DNA of 10,115 nt from Gammaproteobacteria bacterium. Lineage in GTDB: Bacteria > Pseudomonadota > Gammaproteobacteria > UBA9214. Location: contig JAOTTU010000067.1 in NCBI GenBank assembly GCA_029864225.1, positions 1 through 10,115 of the forward strand, given 5' to 3'. The position numbers and the translations under genes were made by a program. This document shows positions 1 to 7,099 of the stretch, one piece after another (position 1 is the stretch's first letter; each line of letters begins with the position of its first letter). Under the pieces are notes generated by a model. The model saw only the letters and a list, made by a program, of their open reading frames with translations. It searched no databases and was not told the origin of the DNA.

Positions 1-2
1 GC

Positions 3-116
3 GAGGCCATTGATGCGCTGCCAGCACAGCGCCGTAATACCCGTACGATGAAACAATTGCGTAAAGACATTGATAGCCGGATGCATTCCCTGAAACATGA
101 CGGTGGCAGGGAATAA
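3..116 (+). CDS. 3' end of an unrecognised gene (partial)
   Basis: An open frame enters from the left edge of the window and ends at TAA 114-116, giving 37 residues of the C-terminus. The peptide is strongly charged and probably helical (it contains MKQLRKDIDSRMHSLKHD). I do not recognise the family. The stop lies 4 nt before the chosen start of the phosphatase gene, whose ribosome binding site falls inside the end of this frame. The two genes could therefore be co-transcribed and translationally coupled. No start, domain or motif is visible in the window, so even its being a real gene rests only on the open frame and the close spacing. Confidence 0.45.
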   Translation, partial: EAIDALPAQRRNTRTMKQLRKDIDSRMHSLKHDGGRE

Positions 117-120
117 TTTC

Positions 121-2457
121 ATGCGACGCCCGATCACGCTGGTATGCCTGTTGCTGCTGTGGCCATTGACCCCGGCAGTCGCAGTAGAAGTGCTGGTTGA
201 GTACGGGAGTGCCAACAAATACCTGGTCAATACCAGTGATCCGGGGATCGGGGAGGACTGGACGGTCGAAGTCTATCCTGAGGAATCTTCCTGGAGCGAT
301 GGTACTTACGGCATCGGCTATGATGTAGGATCGGCTGCAATTAATCTGCTGGATACTCTAGTGCCCAGTGGTTCGAGTGGCAGTCGGCCCCGCACTATTT
401 ATACCCGTGCCAGTTTCACCATCACGGATATTAATTCCGTCACCGACGTCTTTATCGGTGCAGACTATGATGATGGCTACGCGGCCTGGATTAATGGTGC
501 TGAGGTGTTTCGTTCTGCGGAATTACCTTCTTCCGGGCCGTTGGACTGGGACACCGCCACCGCCCTGCATGAATCGAGCAACGCCTTATTGCCTGTTTAC
601 ACCCCTTTGATCGATATTACCGCTACGGCACTGCCTGTGTTGCATACCGGCACTAATGTGCTCGCAATTGGCGCATGGAACCAGTCAAACACCTCCAGTG
701 ACCATGTGCTGGTGCCACGCCTGTCTGTTAATGAAGACCCGCAAATTACCCGCGGCCCCTACCTGCAAACCGGCACACCCACCAGCGTCATTGTCAAGTG
801 GCGCACGCTGGTACCGACTGATAGCCGGGTGCAATACGGCAGTGCGCCCGGCAACCTGACCAGTGCTGTCAGCAGCGGGGTGTCGACCACGGATCATGAA
901 ATCGAACTCAGCGGTTTATCGCCGGACACAACGTATTACTATTCGGTCGGTAACAGTACTGCAGTGTTTGCCGGTGATGATCCGGACCACTTCTTTATTA
1001 CCTCACCGGTCGCCGGCACTGGCAAGCCGACCCGCATCTGGGTACTGGGCGATTCCGGTACCGCCAATGCCAATGCAGAAGCCGTGGCCAATGCCTACAC
1101 CACATTCACAGGCAGCACCCACACCGACCTGTGGATGATGCTGGGTGATAACGCCTATAACACAGGTACTGACAGTGAATACCAGGCCGCCGTGTTCGAC
1201 ACCTATCCGGAGATGCTGCGCAAATCCGTGCTCTGGGCGACGCTTGGCAATCATGATGGTGCTACAGCGGACTCCGCCACCCAGTCCGGGCCCTATTACG
1301 ACATTTTTACCTTGCCGAAGGCCGGCGAGGCGGGTGGCCTGTCATCCGGCACCGAGGCCTACTACTCGTTTGATTACGGCAATATCCATTTTATCTGCCT
1401 GGAATCCCATGAAACCGACCGCTCTTCGACCGGGGCCATGCTGACATGGGCGGCCGCTGATATTGCAGCGACAACACAGGAGTGGATTATTGCCTTCTGG
1501 CATCACCCGCCATATTCCAAGGGCAGTCACGATTCCGATACCGAGTCGCAATTGATTGATATGCGCCAGAACGCACTGCCGATTCTGGAAGCGGCCGGGG
1601 TGGACTTGGTGTTGTCCGGTCACAGTCATTCCTATGAGCGGTCCTTCCTGCTGGACGGCCACTACGGCACCTCCGATACGCTCACCACTGCCATGAAGAT
1701 TGACGCTGGCAATGGTCAGGAAGGCGGGGACGGTGCCTACAAGGCGGTTTATGATGAAGCCAATCCGTATCAGGGAACCGTCTACATCACGGCCGGCAGT
1801 TCCGGCAAGATCAGTGGCGGTCTTTTAAATCATCCGGTCATGGTCCACGCCTCCCTTAACTTCCTCGGCTCATTGGCGCTGGATATCGACGGCAACCGCC
1901 TCGATGCCACCTTTGTCCGCAGTGACGGCACCACCCCGGATGCCTTCACTATCATCAAGAATCCCGATAACTGCCCATCGCTCGCCAATCCGGGCCAGGC
2001 GGACGCTGACGGCGATGGTGCCGGGGATGCCTGCGATTTCGATGACGATAACGACGGTCTCAGTGATGTGCTTGAGGCAAGCATTGGCACGGACCCGTTA
2101 CTCGTCGATACGGATGGCGACAACTTGAGTGACTTTGATGAAGTGAACTACGACGGTAATCCCTCATCATACAACCCGATTAGCGACCTCAACCCGCTGT
2201 CCACGGACACTGATGGTGATGGCATTCAGGATGATATCGATTATTCGCCACACGGCGATGGCGACGTCGCTCCGTTAGGCTCGCCGGATGGCACTGTGAA
2301 TGCCGGGGATTTACTCGTGATGCAGCGCATTGTGCTTGGTCGTGTACCAGCCACCTCTGTCGAACTGGAACACGGTGATCTTTACCCGGTTGGTGTGCCG
2401 GATGGACAAATTGATATGTCAGACCTGCTGCTGCTGTTTCCGTTGCTTGGGTGGTAG
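121..2457 (+). CDS. Secreted purple-acid-phosphatase-like metallophosphoesterase with TSP3 and dockerin-like repeats
   Basis: Predicted exported binuclear-metal phosphoesterase of 778 aa. Start ATG 121 is chosen because it begins a classic signal peptide (MRRPITLVCLLLLWPLTPAVA, cleavage after AVA) and has AGGG 9-10 nt upstream; ATG 97 in the same frame would bury the signal. Order of parts: signal peptide 1-21; a galactose-binding-like beta-sandwich about 22-200 (DDGYAAWINGAEVF, then TNVLAIGAWN); a purple-acid-phosphatase N-terminal Fn3-like domain about 206-290 (RGPYLQTG, LSPDTTYYYSVG); a calcineurin-type catalytic domain about 305-600. The metal-ligand motifs are all present: GDSG near 310, GDNAY with D343, GNHD at 376-379, HHPPY from 461, and GHSHSYER at 500-507. 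Residues about 614-700 are thrombospondin type 3 repeats rich in DxDGDG with a CxnC pair. Residues about 711-778 form two dockerin/EF-hand-like repeats. No membrane anchor or sorting signal follows. It probably acts outside the inner membrane in organic phosphate release; the exact substrate is unknown. Confidence 0.93.
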   Translation: MRRPITLVCLLLLWPLTPAVAVEVLVEYGSANKYLVNTSDPGIGEDWTVEVYPEESSWSDGTYGIGYDVGSAAINLLDTLVPSGSSGSRPRTIYTRASFTITDINSVTDVFIGADYDDGYAAWINGAEVFRSAELPSSGPLDWDTATALHESSNALLPVYTPLIDITATALPVLHTGTNVLAIGAWNQSNTSSDHVLVPRLSVNEDPQITRGPYLQTGTPTSVIVKWRTLVPTDSRVQYGSAPGNLTSAVSSGVSTTDHEIELSGLSPDTTYYYSVGNSTAVFAGDDPDHFFITSPVAGTGKPTRIWVLGDSGTANANAEAVANAYTTFTGSTHTDLWMMLGDNAYNTGTDSEYQAAVFDTYPEMLRKSVLWATLGNHDGATADSATQSGPYYDIFTLPKAGEAGGLSSGTEAYYSFDYGNIHFICLESHETDRSSTGAMLTWAAADIAATTQEWIIAFWHHPPYSKGSHDSDTESQLIDMRQNALPILEAAGVDLVLSGHSHSYERSFLLDGHYGTSDTLTTAMKIDAGNGQEGGDGAYKAVYDEANPYQGTVYITAGSSGKISGGLLNHPVMVHASLNFLGSLALDIDGNRLDATFVRSDGTTPDAFTIIKNPDNCPSLANPGQADADGDGAGDACDFDDDNDGLSDVLEASIGTDPLLVDTDGDNLSDFDEVNYDGNPSSYNPISDLNPLSTDTDGDGIQDDIDYSPHGDGDVAPLGSPDGTVNAGDLLVMQRIVLGRVPATSVELEHGDLYPVGVPDGQIDMSDLLLLFPLLGW

Positions 2458-2462
2458 CAAGG

Positions 2463-2527
2463 AACAGGGGGACAGACCACGTTTTCTGATGGCCGGCGAT
2501 GTTTGATTGTGGTCTGTCGCCATTTTT
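2463..2527 (+). repeat. Dispersed inverted-repeat element, copy 1; possible terminator
   Basis: Copy 1 of a roughly 60-bp repeat found three times in this window. The 10-bp arms GACAGACCAC (2471-2480) and GTGGTCTGTC (2509-2518) are perfectly complementary around a 28-nt conserved centre, with further G-C pairs just outside. A run of five T (2523-2527) follows the right arm. It fills the gap between the convergent phosphatase and permease genes, so it could end transcription from the left, although the loop is long for a classic intrinsic terminator. Copies 2 and 3 lie near 7354 and 9507 in the same orientation. Confidence 0.85.
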
Positions 2528-4357
2528 CTAAAAACCATACAGTCTCGGCAGCAGCCAGGAAAGCGTCAGCCACATGATAGCTGTCAGAGGTATGCCGACA
2601 CGCAGAAAGTCGCTGAACACATACCCACCCGAGGTCATCACCAGCATATTGGTCTTGTAGGCGATGGGCGTGGCATAGCTCATATTGGCGCCGAACAGCA
2701 CCGCCAGCACGAAGGGCTCTGCCGGCAGGCCCAGCTGCTGCGCCATGCTGATCGCAATGGGCGTGCCGATGACCGCGGCAGCGTTGTTGGAAACGATATT
2801 GGTCAATACCGCCATGAGCAGCATGAGAGCGCTCAGGACGATGGCCGGAGGTGCCCCGAGGCTCACGGCGACGAAGACCTGGGCAATGTATTCGGCCGCC
2901 CCGGTCTGGAGCAGGGCATTACCCAGTGCGAGACTCACCACCACGATCATTATGACCGGCGTGCTCAGGGACCGCGTCGCGTCATCCCAGCTGAGGCAGC
3001 GCGTTGCCAGCATGGCCAATACCCCGGCCACCGCGCTGATGGCGATTGGCAGGATGCCGAAGGCGGCCAGGCCCACGATGGCCGTCATGATGCCCAATGC
3101 CATGGCTGCACGCGTGGTGTGCGGCAGATCGGCGGTTGCATCCAGTACCAGGAGCTCACTGTTGCGTTTCAGCTCCGCGATCTGATCACGCGCACCCTGC
3201 ACCAGCAGCACATCGCCGGTTTTCAGAGTGACATCGCCGATGTTTGCATACAGGGTCTGCTTGACCCAGCCCGCGCGGTGCAAGGCGAGTATCACGAGAC
3301 CATAGCGGTCGGCAAAGCGTGCCCGGCGCAGGGTGGAACCCTCCAGGAACGAGCTCTGAACTACCACGACTTCGGCCAGCTGCTGATCCCCCGCACTCAG
3401 GGGATGTTCCTCGTCGACACGGCTCCCGCCTGTGTAGAGTGCCGCGCCCAGTAGCGTTTCAAACTCCTTCAGGCGATCCGGGGTATCCTGTACGGTCAAG
3501 CGATCATCCGCCTGCAGTACGACGTCCGGCAACGGGACAAGTGAAGTATGCTCGCCCCGCTGGATACGTGCCACCTTGAGCTGATCATCGGTTTTCTTAA
3601 TGACCTCGCTCAGCGTTTTGCCATTGGCAAAGGCCTCTTCGGTAATATAGAGCTGAGCCTGGAATATGCGCGGGGAGGTGTCGCTCAGCAGCGGCTTGCG
3701 TTCGGGCAACAACAGCGGGGCGACAAGCCACAGGTAGATCAGTGCCAGCACACCGGCGAATGCCGCAGGCATCATGAAATCAAACATCCCGAATCGCTCG
3801 AGGCCCATGTCGGCCGCGACCGACACCACCAGCAGATTGGTCGAAGTACCGATCGTGGTGCTCATCCCGCCGACCAGCGTCGCGAATCCCATCGGCATCA
3901 GCACTCCGGAGGCACGGGTTTTGGTTCGCAGGGACACGCTGATCAGTATCGGCAGCAACAACACGACGATCGGGGTGTTGTTGACAAAGGCACTGAGCAC
4001 GGCTCCGATGACCAGGGTGACGATCAACGACAGCCCGGGGCTGTAGGCCCAGAGGCGCGCCAGCAGGCGGCCGACCGGCTCCAGCGCACCGGTACGCACC
4101 ATCCCCTGGCCGGCGATCATCAGCGCGCAGACGGCAATCAGGGCCTCATGGCCAAACCCGTGAAACAGGGACACCGCGTCCATGTGTCCCCCCTCGGTCA
4201 TATAGGGAAACAGTGTGAAGCCGATGGTCATGATCACCAGTACGATGAGGCTCGACGTCTCGAGTGGTATTCGTTCCCGCGTAAACAGGAAAAGCACCAC
4301 AAGCGTCAAGACCATCACCGCAATCGCATGCGGTTCGGGAAGCGGAGGCAGGACCAT
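2528..4357 (-). CDS. SLC13/DASS-family anion permease with two RCK_C (TrkA-C) domains
   Basis: Integral membrane transporter of 609 aa in the divalent anion:sodium symporter / CitT-ArsB superfamily. Its architecture and length match YfbS-like permeases: a membrane half (about 10-220), two soluble RCK_C domains (about 230-315 and 327-405), then a second membrane half (about 410-609). The paired family motifs are visible as inverted-repeat halves: NNTPIV at 126-131 with GTSTN at 170-174, and SNNAAA at 523-528 with TPIAYKTN at 563-570. These Asn/Thr-rich hairpins bind sodium and the carboxylate or oxyanion substrate in characterised relatives. Substrate cannot be read from the sequence; sulfate or dicarboxylates are the usual options. 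RCK_C domains commonly bind small ligands and suggest gating. The start ATG at 4357 has no strong Shine-Dalgarno sequence; Met15 is an alternative. It lies 58 nt downstream of the kinase-like gene on the same strand, so it may be a distal member of that operon. Confidence 0.92.
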   Translation of the reverse strand: MVLPPLPEPHAIAVMVLTLVVLFLFTRERIPLETSSLIVLVIMTIGFTLFPYMTEGGHMDAVSLFHGFGHEALIAVCALMIAGQGMVRTGALEPVGRLLARLWAYSPGLSLIVTLVIGAVLSAFVNNTPIVVLLLPILISVSLRTKTRASGVLMPMGFATLVGGMSTTIGTSTNLLVVSVAADMGLERFGMFDFMMPAAFAGVLALIYLWLVAPLLLPERKPLLSDTSPRIFQAQLYITEEAFANGKTLSEVIKKTDDQLKVARIQRGEHTSLVPLPDVVLQADDRLTVQDTPDRLKEFETLLGAALYTGGSRVDEEHPLSAGDQQLAEVVVVQSSFLEGSTLRRARFADRYGLVILALHRAGWVKQTLYANIGDVTLKTGDVLLVQGARDQIAELKRNSELLVLDATADLPHTTRAAMALGIMTAIVGLAAFGILPIAISAVAGVLAMLATRCLSWDDATRSLSTPVIMIVVVSLALGNALLQTGAAEYIAQVFVAVSLGAPPAIVLSALMLLMAVLTNIVSNNAAAVIGTPIAISMAQQLGLPAEPFVLAVLFGANMSYATPIAYKTNMLVMTSGGYVFSDFLRVGIPLTAIMWLTLSWLLPRLYGF

Positions 4358-4383
4358 GCAGGAATGGTAGATGAAAAAGGGGA

Positions 4384-4404
4384 AAGGGGGACAGATTTAT
4401 TTCA
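4384..4404 (+). repeat. Fragment of a related GGGGACAGATTTATTT-type repeat
   Basis: GGGGGACAGATTTATTTC at 4386-4403 shares the GGGGACAGA head of the three larger repeats but continues with an AT-rich TTTATTT. I recognise this second type of intergenic repeat from gammaproteobacterial genomes, where it is often seen as an inverted pair. Only one arm is present here, in the 58-nt gap between the kinase-like gene and the permease gene, so it looks like a decayed or half element. Confidence 0.6.
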
Positions 4405-4415
4405 GGAACACCGCC

Positions 4416-5405
4416 TCAGGCAACCAGGTAGGCCTTGCGTTCGGCCAGCGTGATGGTTGCGGTTACGCCTGCATTGAATTGCACATAATCCTGCTCGATG
4501 CCGTCACTGAAGATGACACCGTGCTCGGCCATGTGAGAATCCAGCACCAGTGGCTCGTCCCGGGTAATGATGCCAAATACCAGGCTGGTGCCTGTCACCT
4601 TGCTGGGGAACGGTTCGCGCACGGCGAATGCCAGATAATCGGCATCCCAGGGGATACGGCCGCCCTTTGGTGGGGGTGTCACCTGACCACCCAGTGCTGC
4701 TACGACACCTGCAGCCCCCGCATATACAGACTGCAACCAGCCAGTGGATCCCGCACCGGTCGATACAATCAATCCACTTGAGGACTGTTCTTCGGTCTTA
4801 TCTCCCTGACGGATCTGATAGCGCGCCGAAACATGGGTGCGTGGACCAATAAACAGGTCATTGAAGGCCACCAGTCGCTGCCCATCCGATAGCCGTGCTT
4901 CAGCCATCGACACGGCCTGAATACGTGATTCACCCTGCAGGGTATCGTGTAATGCGGGACTGAACCGTTCAGCGGTAAAGGGTAACAGAATGCCATCAAT
5001 CGTCCCGGGATCCGGGTTCACCGCCACAATGGGCTGCTCATCCAGATACTTGGCAGTATTCACTACCAGTCCATCAGGACCCACGGTCACCACCAGGTCA
5101 GCGGGATCGAAACTGAATTGTACCAACTGATCACGCTCAATTACCTGCTGCTTTAACCCACGGGGTATTGTAGATCGGATGCCATCCAGTACCTGCTGAT
5201 AACGGTTATGCCCGGCCTCGATCGGCGCGAAGTCCTGACCGGCATGCTCAAGGTAAAAACGCGCCTGCGCCACGGTGTTAAACCGCCGGACGAGGTCCTC
5301 CAGTTCCGTGCGACGACGCACGATGACAACCTTCTCAAAACGGGCTCCCTGCGGATTTACCGCAGGGGAACGACCCGCAGCAAGTCGGCTAGCCAAGGCA
5401 CTCAT
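4416..5405 (-). CDS. Divergent NAD-kinase-fold protein (ATP-NAD kinase / sugar-kinase-like)
   Basis: Protein of 329 aa with the NAD kinase / diacylglycerol kinase fold, presumably cytoplasmic. Start ATG 5405 is chosen over ATG 5426 because it overlaps the SPFH stop as ATGA and has GGAGG 8 nt upstream. Recognisable elements: an N-terminal beta-strand (VVIVRRRTELEDLV); the nucleotide-binding loop GPDGLVVNTAKYL with D111 in the place of the GGDG catalytic Asp; AVNPDPGTIDGILLPF; AFNDLFIG with N182-D183 in the place of the NE motif; and SSGLIVSTGAGSTGW, with STGAGST at 215-221 in the place of the STPTGSTAY loop. The fold and phosphate-binding loops are kept, but GGDG has become GPDG, NE has become ND, and the Asp of DG before the STxxGST loop is Ser. 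This is therefore probably not the housekeeping NadK, and the substrate may not be NAD. It is translationally coupled to the SPFH gene and controlled from the nrtR promoter. Confidence 0.82.
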   Translation of the reverse strand: MSALASRLAAGRSPAVNPQGARFEKVVIVRRRTELEDLVRRFNTVAQARFYLEHAGQDFAPIEAGHNRYQQVLDGIRSTIPRGLKQQVIERDQLVQFSFDPADLVVTVGPDGLVVNTAKYLDEQPIVAVNPDPGTIDGILLPFTAERFSPALHDTLQGESRIQAVSMAEARLSDGQRLVAFNDLFIGPRTHVSARYQIRQGDKTEEQSSSGLIVSTGAGSTGWLQSVYAGAAGVVAALGGQVTPPPKGGRIPWDADYLAFAVREPFPSKVTGTSLVFGIITRDEPLVLDSHMAEHGVIFSDGIEQDYVQFNAGVTATITLAERKAYLVA

Positions 5406-6322
5406 GCTTCCTTCCTCCCAATCCACTGCACCACCTGGTTGAGTAAATCAGGCGTAATGGTGAGGTTCTCCACTTTTCCGGCACTACCCGCCCATTCCTT
5501 CAGCGCCAACCCGACCAACGCCTGGGGACTCATGGACTGGTAAAGACCGAAGCGGATCTCGTCTTCCTTGGCACGGGCACTGGCCTCCAACTCCATTGCC
5601 CTGGCTGCGGTTTCTGCCTCGGTAAGACGATTCTGACTCTGTTGCTCTACAAGTCCTCTACGACGATCCTCCAACTCGACCTCGGTATCGAGTTCCCGGT
5701 GTTTGAGTTGGCCTTCCTCCTCCTGGGCGGCTTTTCGACGTGCGTAAATGGCAGCATCAGACCGCTGCTGCAAACTTTCCCGGTAATTCGCCTCCAGCGC
5801 CTTATGCATATCAGGGCGCGCATTGACCGCACTGAAGTGGAGGTTCTCCACCACCACCCCGAACTCGACCAGGTCCGGCTCCTGTTGAACTGCTGCCAGC
5901 ACCGCGTCACCCAACTGTTTTACCTGGACCAAAGCGTCCTCCAGCGAGAGGGCATTCACACCACTGCGGGTATTGGCCTGAACCGCGTTAATGACGCGTT
6001 GCACCAGCTTTTCGGGGTCCTGGCTGCGGTAAGAGCGGCTTTGGGGATCGATGGTGAAATCCAGCACCCTGGCTACTTCCAGAGGTTTGGCCAGACGATA
6101 GGTCAGTTGCCCCTGAATAGAGATCTCCTGATAATTGGTTGTGGTCTCCGTGAATACGAAAAGGGCGTCCTGCCGAACCACGGGCACCGCAGCGATCGTG
6201 GTGTTGAAGGGCCAGTACCAGAAACTCATCCCAATACCGTGTTGCCGAATATCACCGTCCCGGTAACGCAGGATGTATTCGCTGGGTTCACCTTTGAAGT
6301 GTTTTAATGCGATCTTGTTCAT
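5402..6322 (-). CDS. SPFH/band-7 domain protein without a transmembrane segment
   Basis: SPFH (stomatin/prohibitin/flotillin/HflK-C) family protein of 306 aa. The SPFH domain spans roughly residues 15-185 (VVRQDALFVFTETTTNYQEI, ISIQGQLTYRLAKPLEVA, then VVVENLHFSAVNARPDM). A long charged helical region about 180-258 is rich in Glu, Arg, Gln and Ala (RRKAAQEEEGQLKHRELDTE) and is predicted coiled coil. A short globular tail ends in PDLLNQVVQWIGRKEA. Unlike HflK, HflC or stomatin there is no N-terminal transmembrane helix; the stretch GMSFWYWPFNTTIAAVPV (31-48) could give peripheral membrane contact. Such proteins form oligomeric rings or scaffolds at membranes. Start ATG 6322 has a strong GGGAGGT binding site. 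It lies 29 nt after the nrtR stop and overlaps the kinase start, so it is the middle gene of a tight operon. The partner and role are unknown. Confidence 0.88.
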   Translation of the reverse strand: MNKIALKHFKGEPSEYILRYRDGDIRQHGIGMSFWYWPFNTTIAAVPVVRQDALFVFTETTTNYQEISIQGQLTYRLAKPLEVARVLDFTIDPQSRSYRSQDPEKLVQRVINAVQANTRSGVNALSLEDALVQVKQLGDAVLAAVQQEPDLVEFGVVVENLHFSAVNARPDMHKALEANYRESLQQRSDAAIYARRKAAQEEEGQLKHRELDTEVELEDRRRGLVEQQSQNRLTEAETAARAMELEASARAKEDEIRFGLYQSMSPQALVGLALKEWAGSAGKVENLTITPDLLNQVVQWIGRKEA

Positions 6323-6351
6323 GGCACACCTCCCTGGCGTCGGATGACGCG

Positions 6352-7017
6352 CTATTTGATGATGTCGACCTGGTCCCGATTGATAAGCCGGTAGAGCTTT
6401 GCGGGCCGGTGCGCTCCCTGACGGCGGTATTCACCGGATTCCTCAACCCGCTCAAGGGCCAACACCCACTTACGGAAATTTCGTTTGTCGATATCTGCAC
6501 GCAGAATAATTTCGTACACAGCCTGTAATTCGGTCAGAGTAAATTCCTCGGGCATGAACTGAAATGCGAGGGTCGAGTAGTCGAGCTTGGCAACCAGGCG
6601 CTGGTGGGCCGTCTCCACGATGGTTTCGTGGTCAAACGCGAGCTTCGGGAGTTCATCCATGCCGAACCAGCCGACGGCTTCTGCATCGGTGGATGCCGTG
6701 AGGGTCAGCCGGTCCGAGGGAATCAGGGCGTAGTACGCCACCGTAATAACCCTTTCACGTGGATCCCGGTTGGGTTGGCCAAAGGTGTAGAGCTGTTCCA
6801 GGTAAACCCCGGAGACACCCGTCTCCTGTGCCAATTCCCGGTTGGCAGCGGCTTCCAGGTCCTCGTCCAACTGCACAAATCCCCCCGGCAGGGCCCATTT
6901 ACCTTTGAATGGCTCACCCTTGCGTTTGATGAGGAGAAGCTTCAACTCATTGTCACGAAGAGAAAAAATTACGATATCCGTGGTGACTGCGGGATGTGGA
7001 TAGGCGTAGCTGTACAT
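6352..7017 (-). CDS. nrtR: NrtR-type Nudix-domain transcriptional regulator
   Basis: Regulator of 221 aa with a Nudix domain (about 8-145) and a C-terminal winged helix (about 148-221). The N-terminus YPHPAVTTDIVIF and the C-terminal FTLTELQAVYEIIL, DIDKRNFRKW and GAHRPAKLYR are characteristic of NrtR, a family known to repress NAD biosynthesis or salvage genes and to be released by ADP-ribose or related NAD derivatives. The Nudix box (G46 to V68) is nearly complete, but the metal-binding Glu pair reads Q64-E65 (RELAQETGV), which would weaken hydrolysis and fits a sensor role. ATG 7017 is preferred: a GTG at 7047 in the same frame would sit at the predicted transcription start and inside the operator, and family alignments from memory begin near the ATG. 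It is the first gene of the operon with SPFH and kinase-like genes and is probably autoregulated. Confidence 0.88.
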   Translation of the reverse strand: MYSYAYPHPAVTTDIVIFSLRDNELKLLLIKRKGEPFKGKWALPGGFVQLDEDLEAAANRELAQETGVSGVYLEQLYTFGQPNRDPRERVITVAYYALIPSDRLTLTASTDAEAVGWFGMDELPKLAFDHETIVETAHQRLVAKLDYSTLAFQFMPEEFTLTELQAVYEIILRADIDKRNFRKWVLALERVEESGEYRRQGAHRPAKLYRLINRDQVDIIK

Positions 7018-7032
7018 GGCATTGTCCAGTAA

Positions 7033-7073
7033 GTGTTGTTTACACACTAAGTATATTAGTGTATTGATTACAC
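7033..7073. promoter_or_regulatory. Composite palindromic operator, probably for NrtR
   Basis: The core is ACACTAA (7044-7050), 5 nt, TTAGTGT (7056-7062): a perfect 7-bp inverted repeat centred at 7053. Around the same centre, GTGT (7033-7036) pairs with ACAC (7070-7073), so the whole 41 bp has dyad symmetry. Each flank also holds a smaller dyad: GTGT/ACAC at 7033-7045 and GTGTA/TACAC at 7059-7073. The core covers the predicted -10 box of the leftward nrtR promoter, the position expected of a repressor site. Assignment to NrtR is inferred from position beside its gene. Confidence 0.72.
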
Positions 7074-7081
7074 GAAGTCAA
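7053..7081 (-). promoter_or_regulatory. Sigma70-like promoter of the nrtR operon
   Basis: On the minus strand, TTGACT (7081-7076, 5 of 6 matches to the -35 consensus) is separated by exactly 17 nt from TAATAT (7058-7053, 4 of 6 matches to the -10 consensus). Transcription would begin near 7046, leaving a leader of about 29 nt before ATG 7017. The -10 lies inside the palindromic operator core. Confidence 0.65.
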
Positions 7082-7099
7082 GCGATGGGAGAATTTGCC

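Noticed and set aside
97..120. Upstream ATG of the phosphatase at 97
   Set aside because: It would add 8 residues before a well-formed signal peptide and overlaps the upstream stop; ATG 121 has the better-spaced binding site.
2507..4453. Long open frames on the + strand opposite the permease gene
   Set aside because: Their translations are rich in His, Gln, Arg and Gly without domain-like pattern, as expected of antisense frames. The minus-strand permease has clear family motifs over the same bases.
6337..6350. Small hairpin GCGTC/GACGC between nrtR and the SPFH gene
   Set aside because: A 5-bp stem with a 4-nt loop in GC-rich DNA is expected by chance and does not cover the ribosome binding site.
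7018..7047. GTG start for the nrtR gene at 7047
   Set aside because: It lies within the operator and at the predicted transcription start, leaving no leader; ATG 7017 fits the family N-terminus.
4416..7081. A classical anti-phage system (toxin-antitoxin, TIR, CBASS or similar)
   Set aside because: No nuclease, cyclase, TIR, Sir2 or protease domain is visible in the operon; only the NAD-linked regulator hints in that direction.
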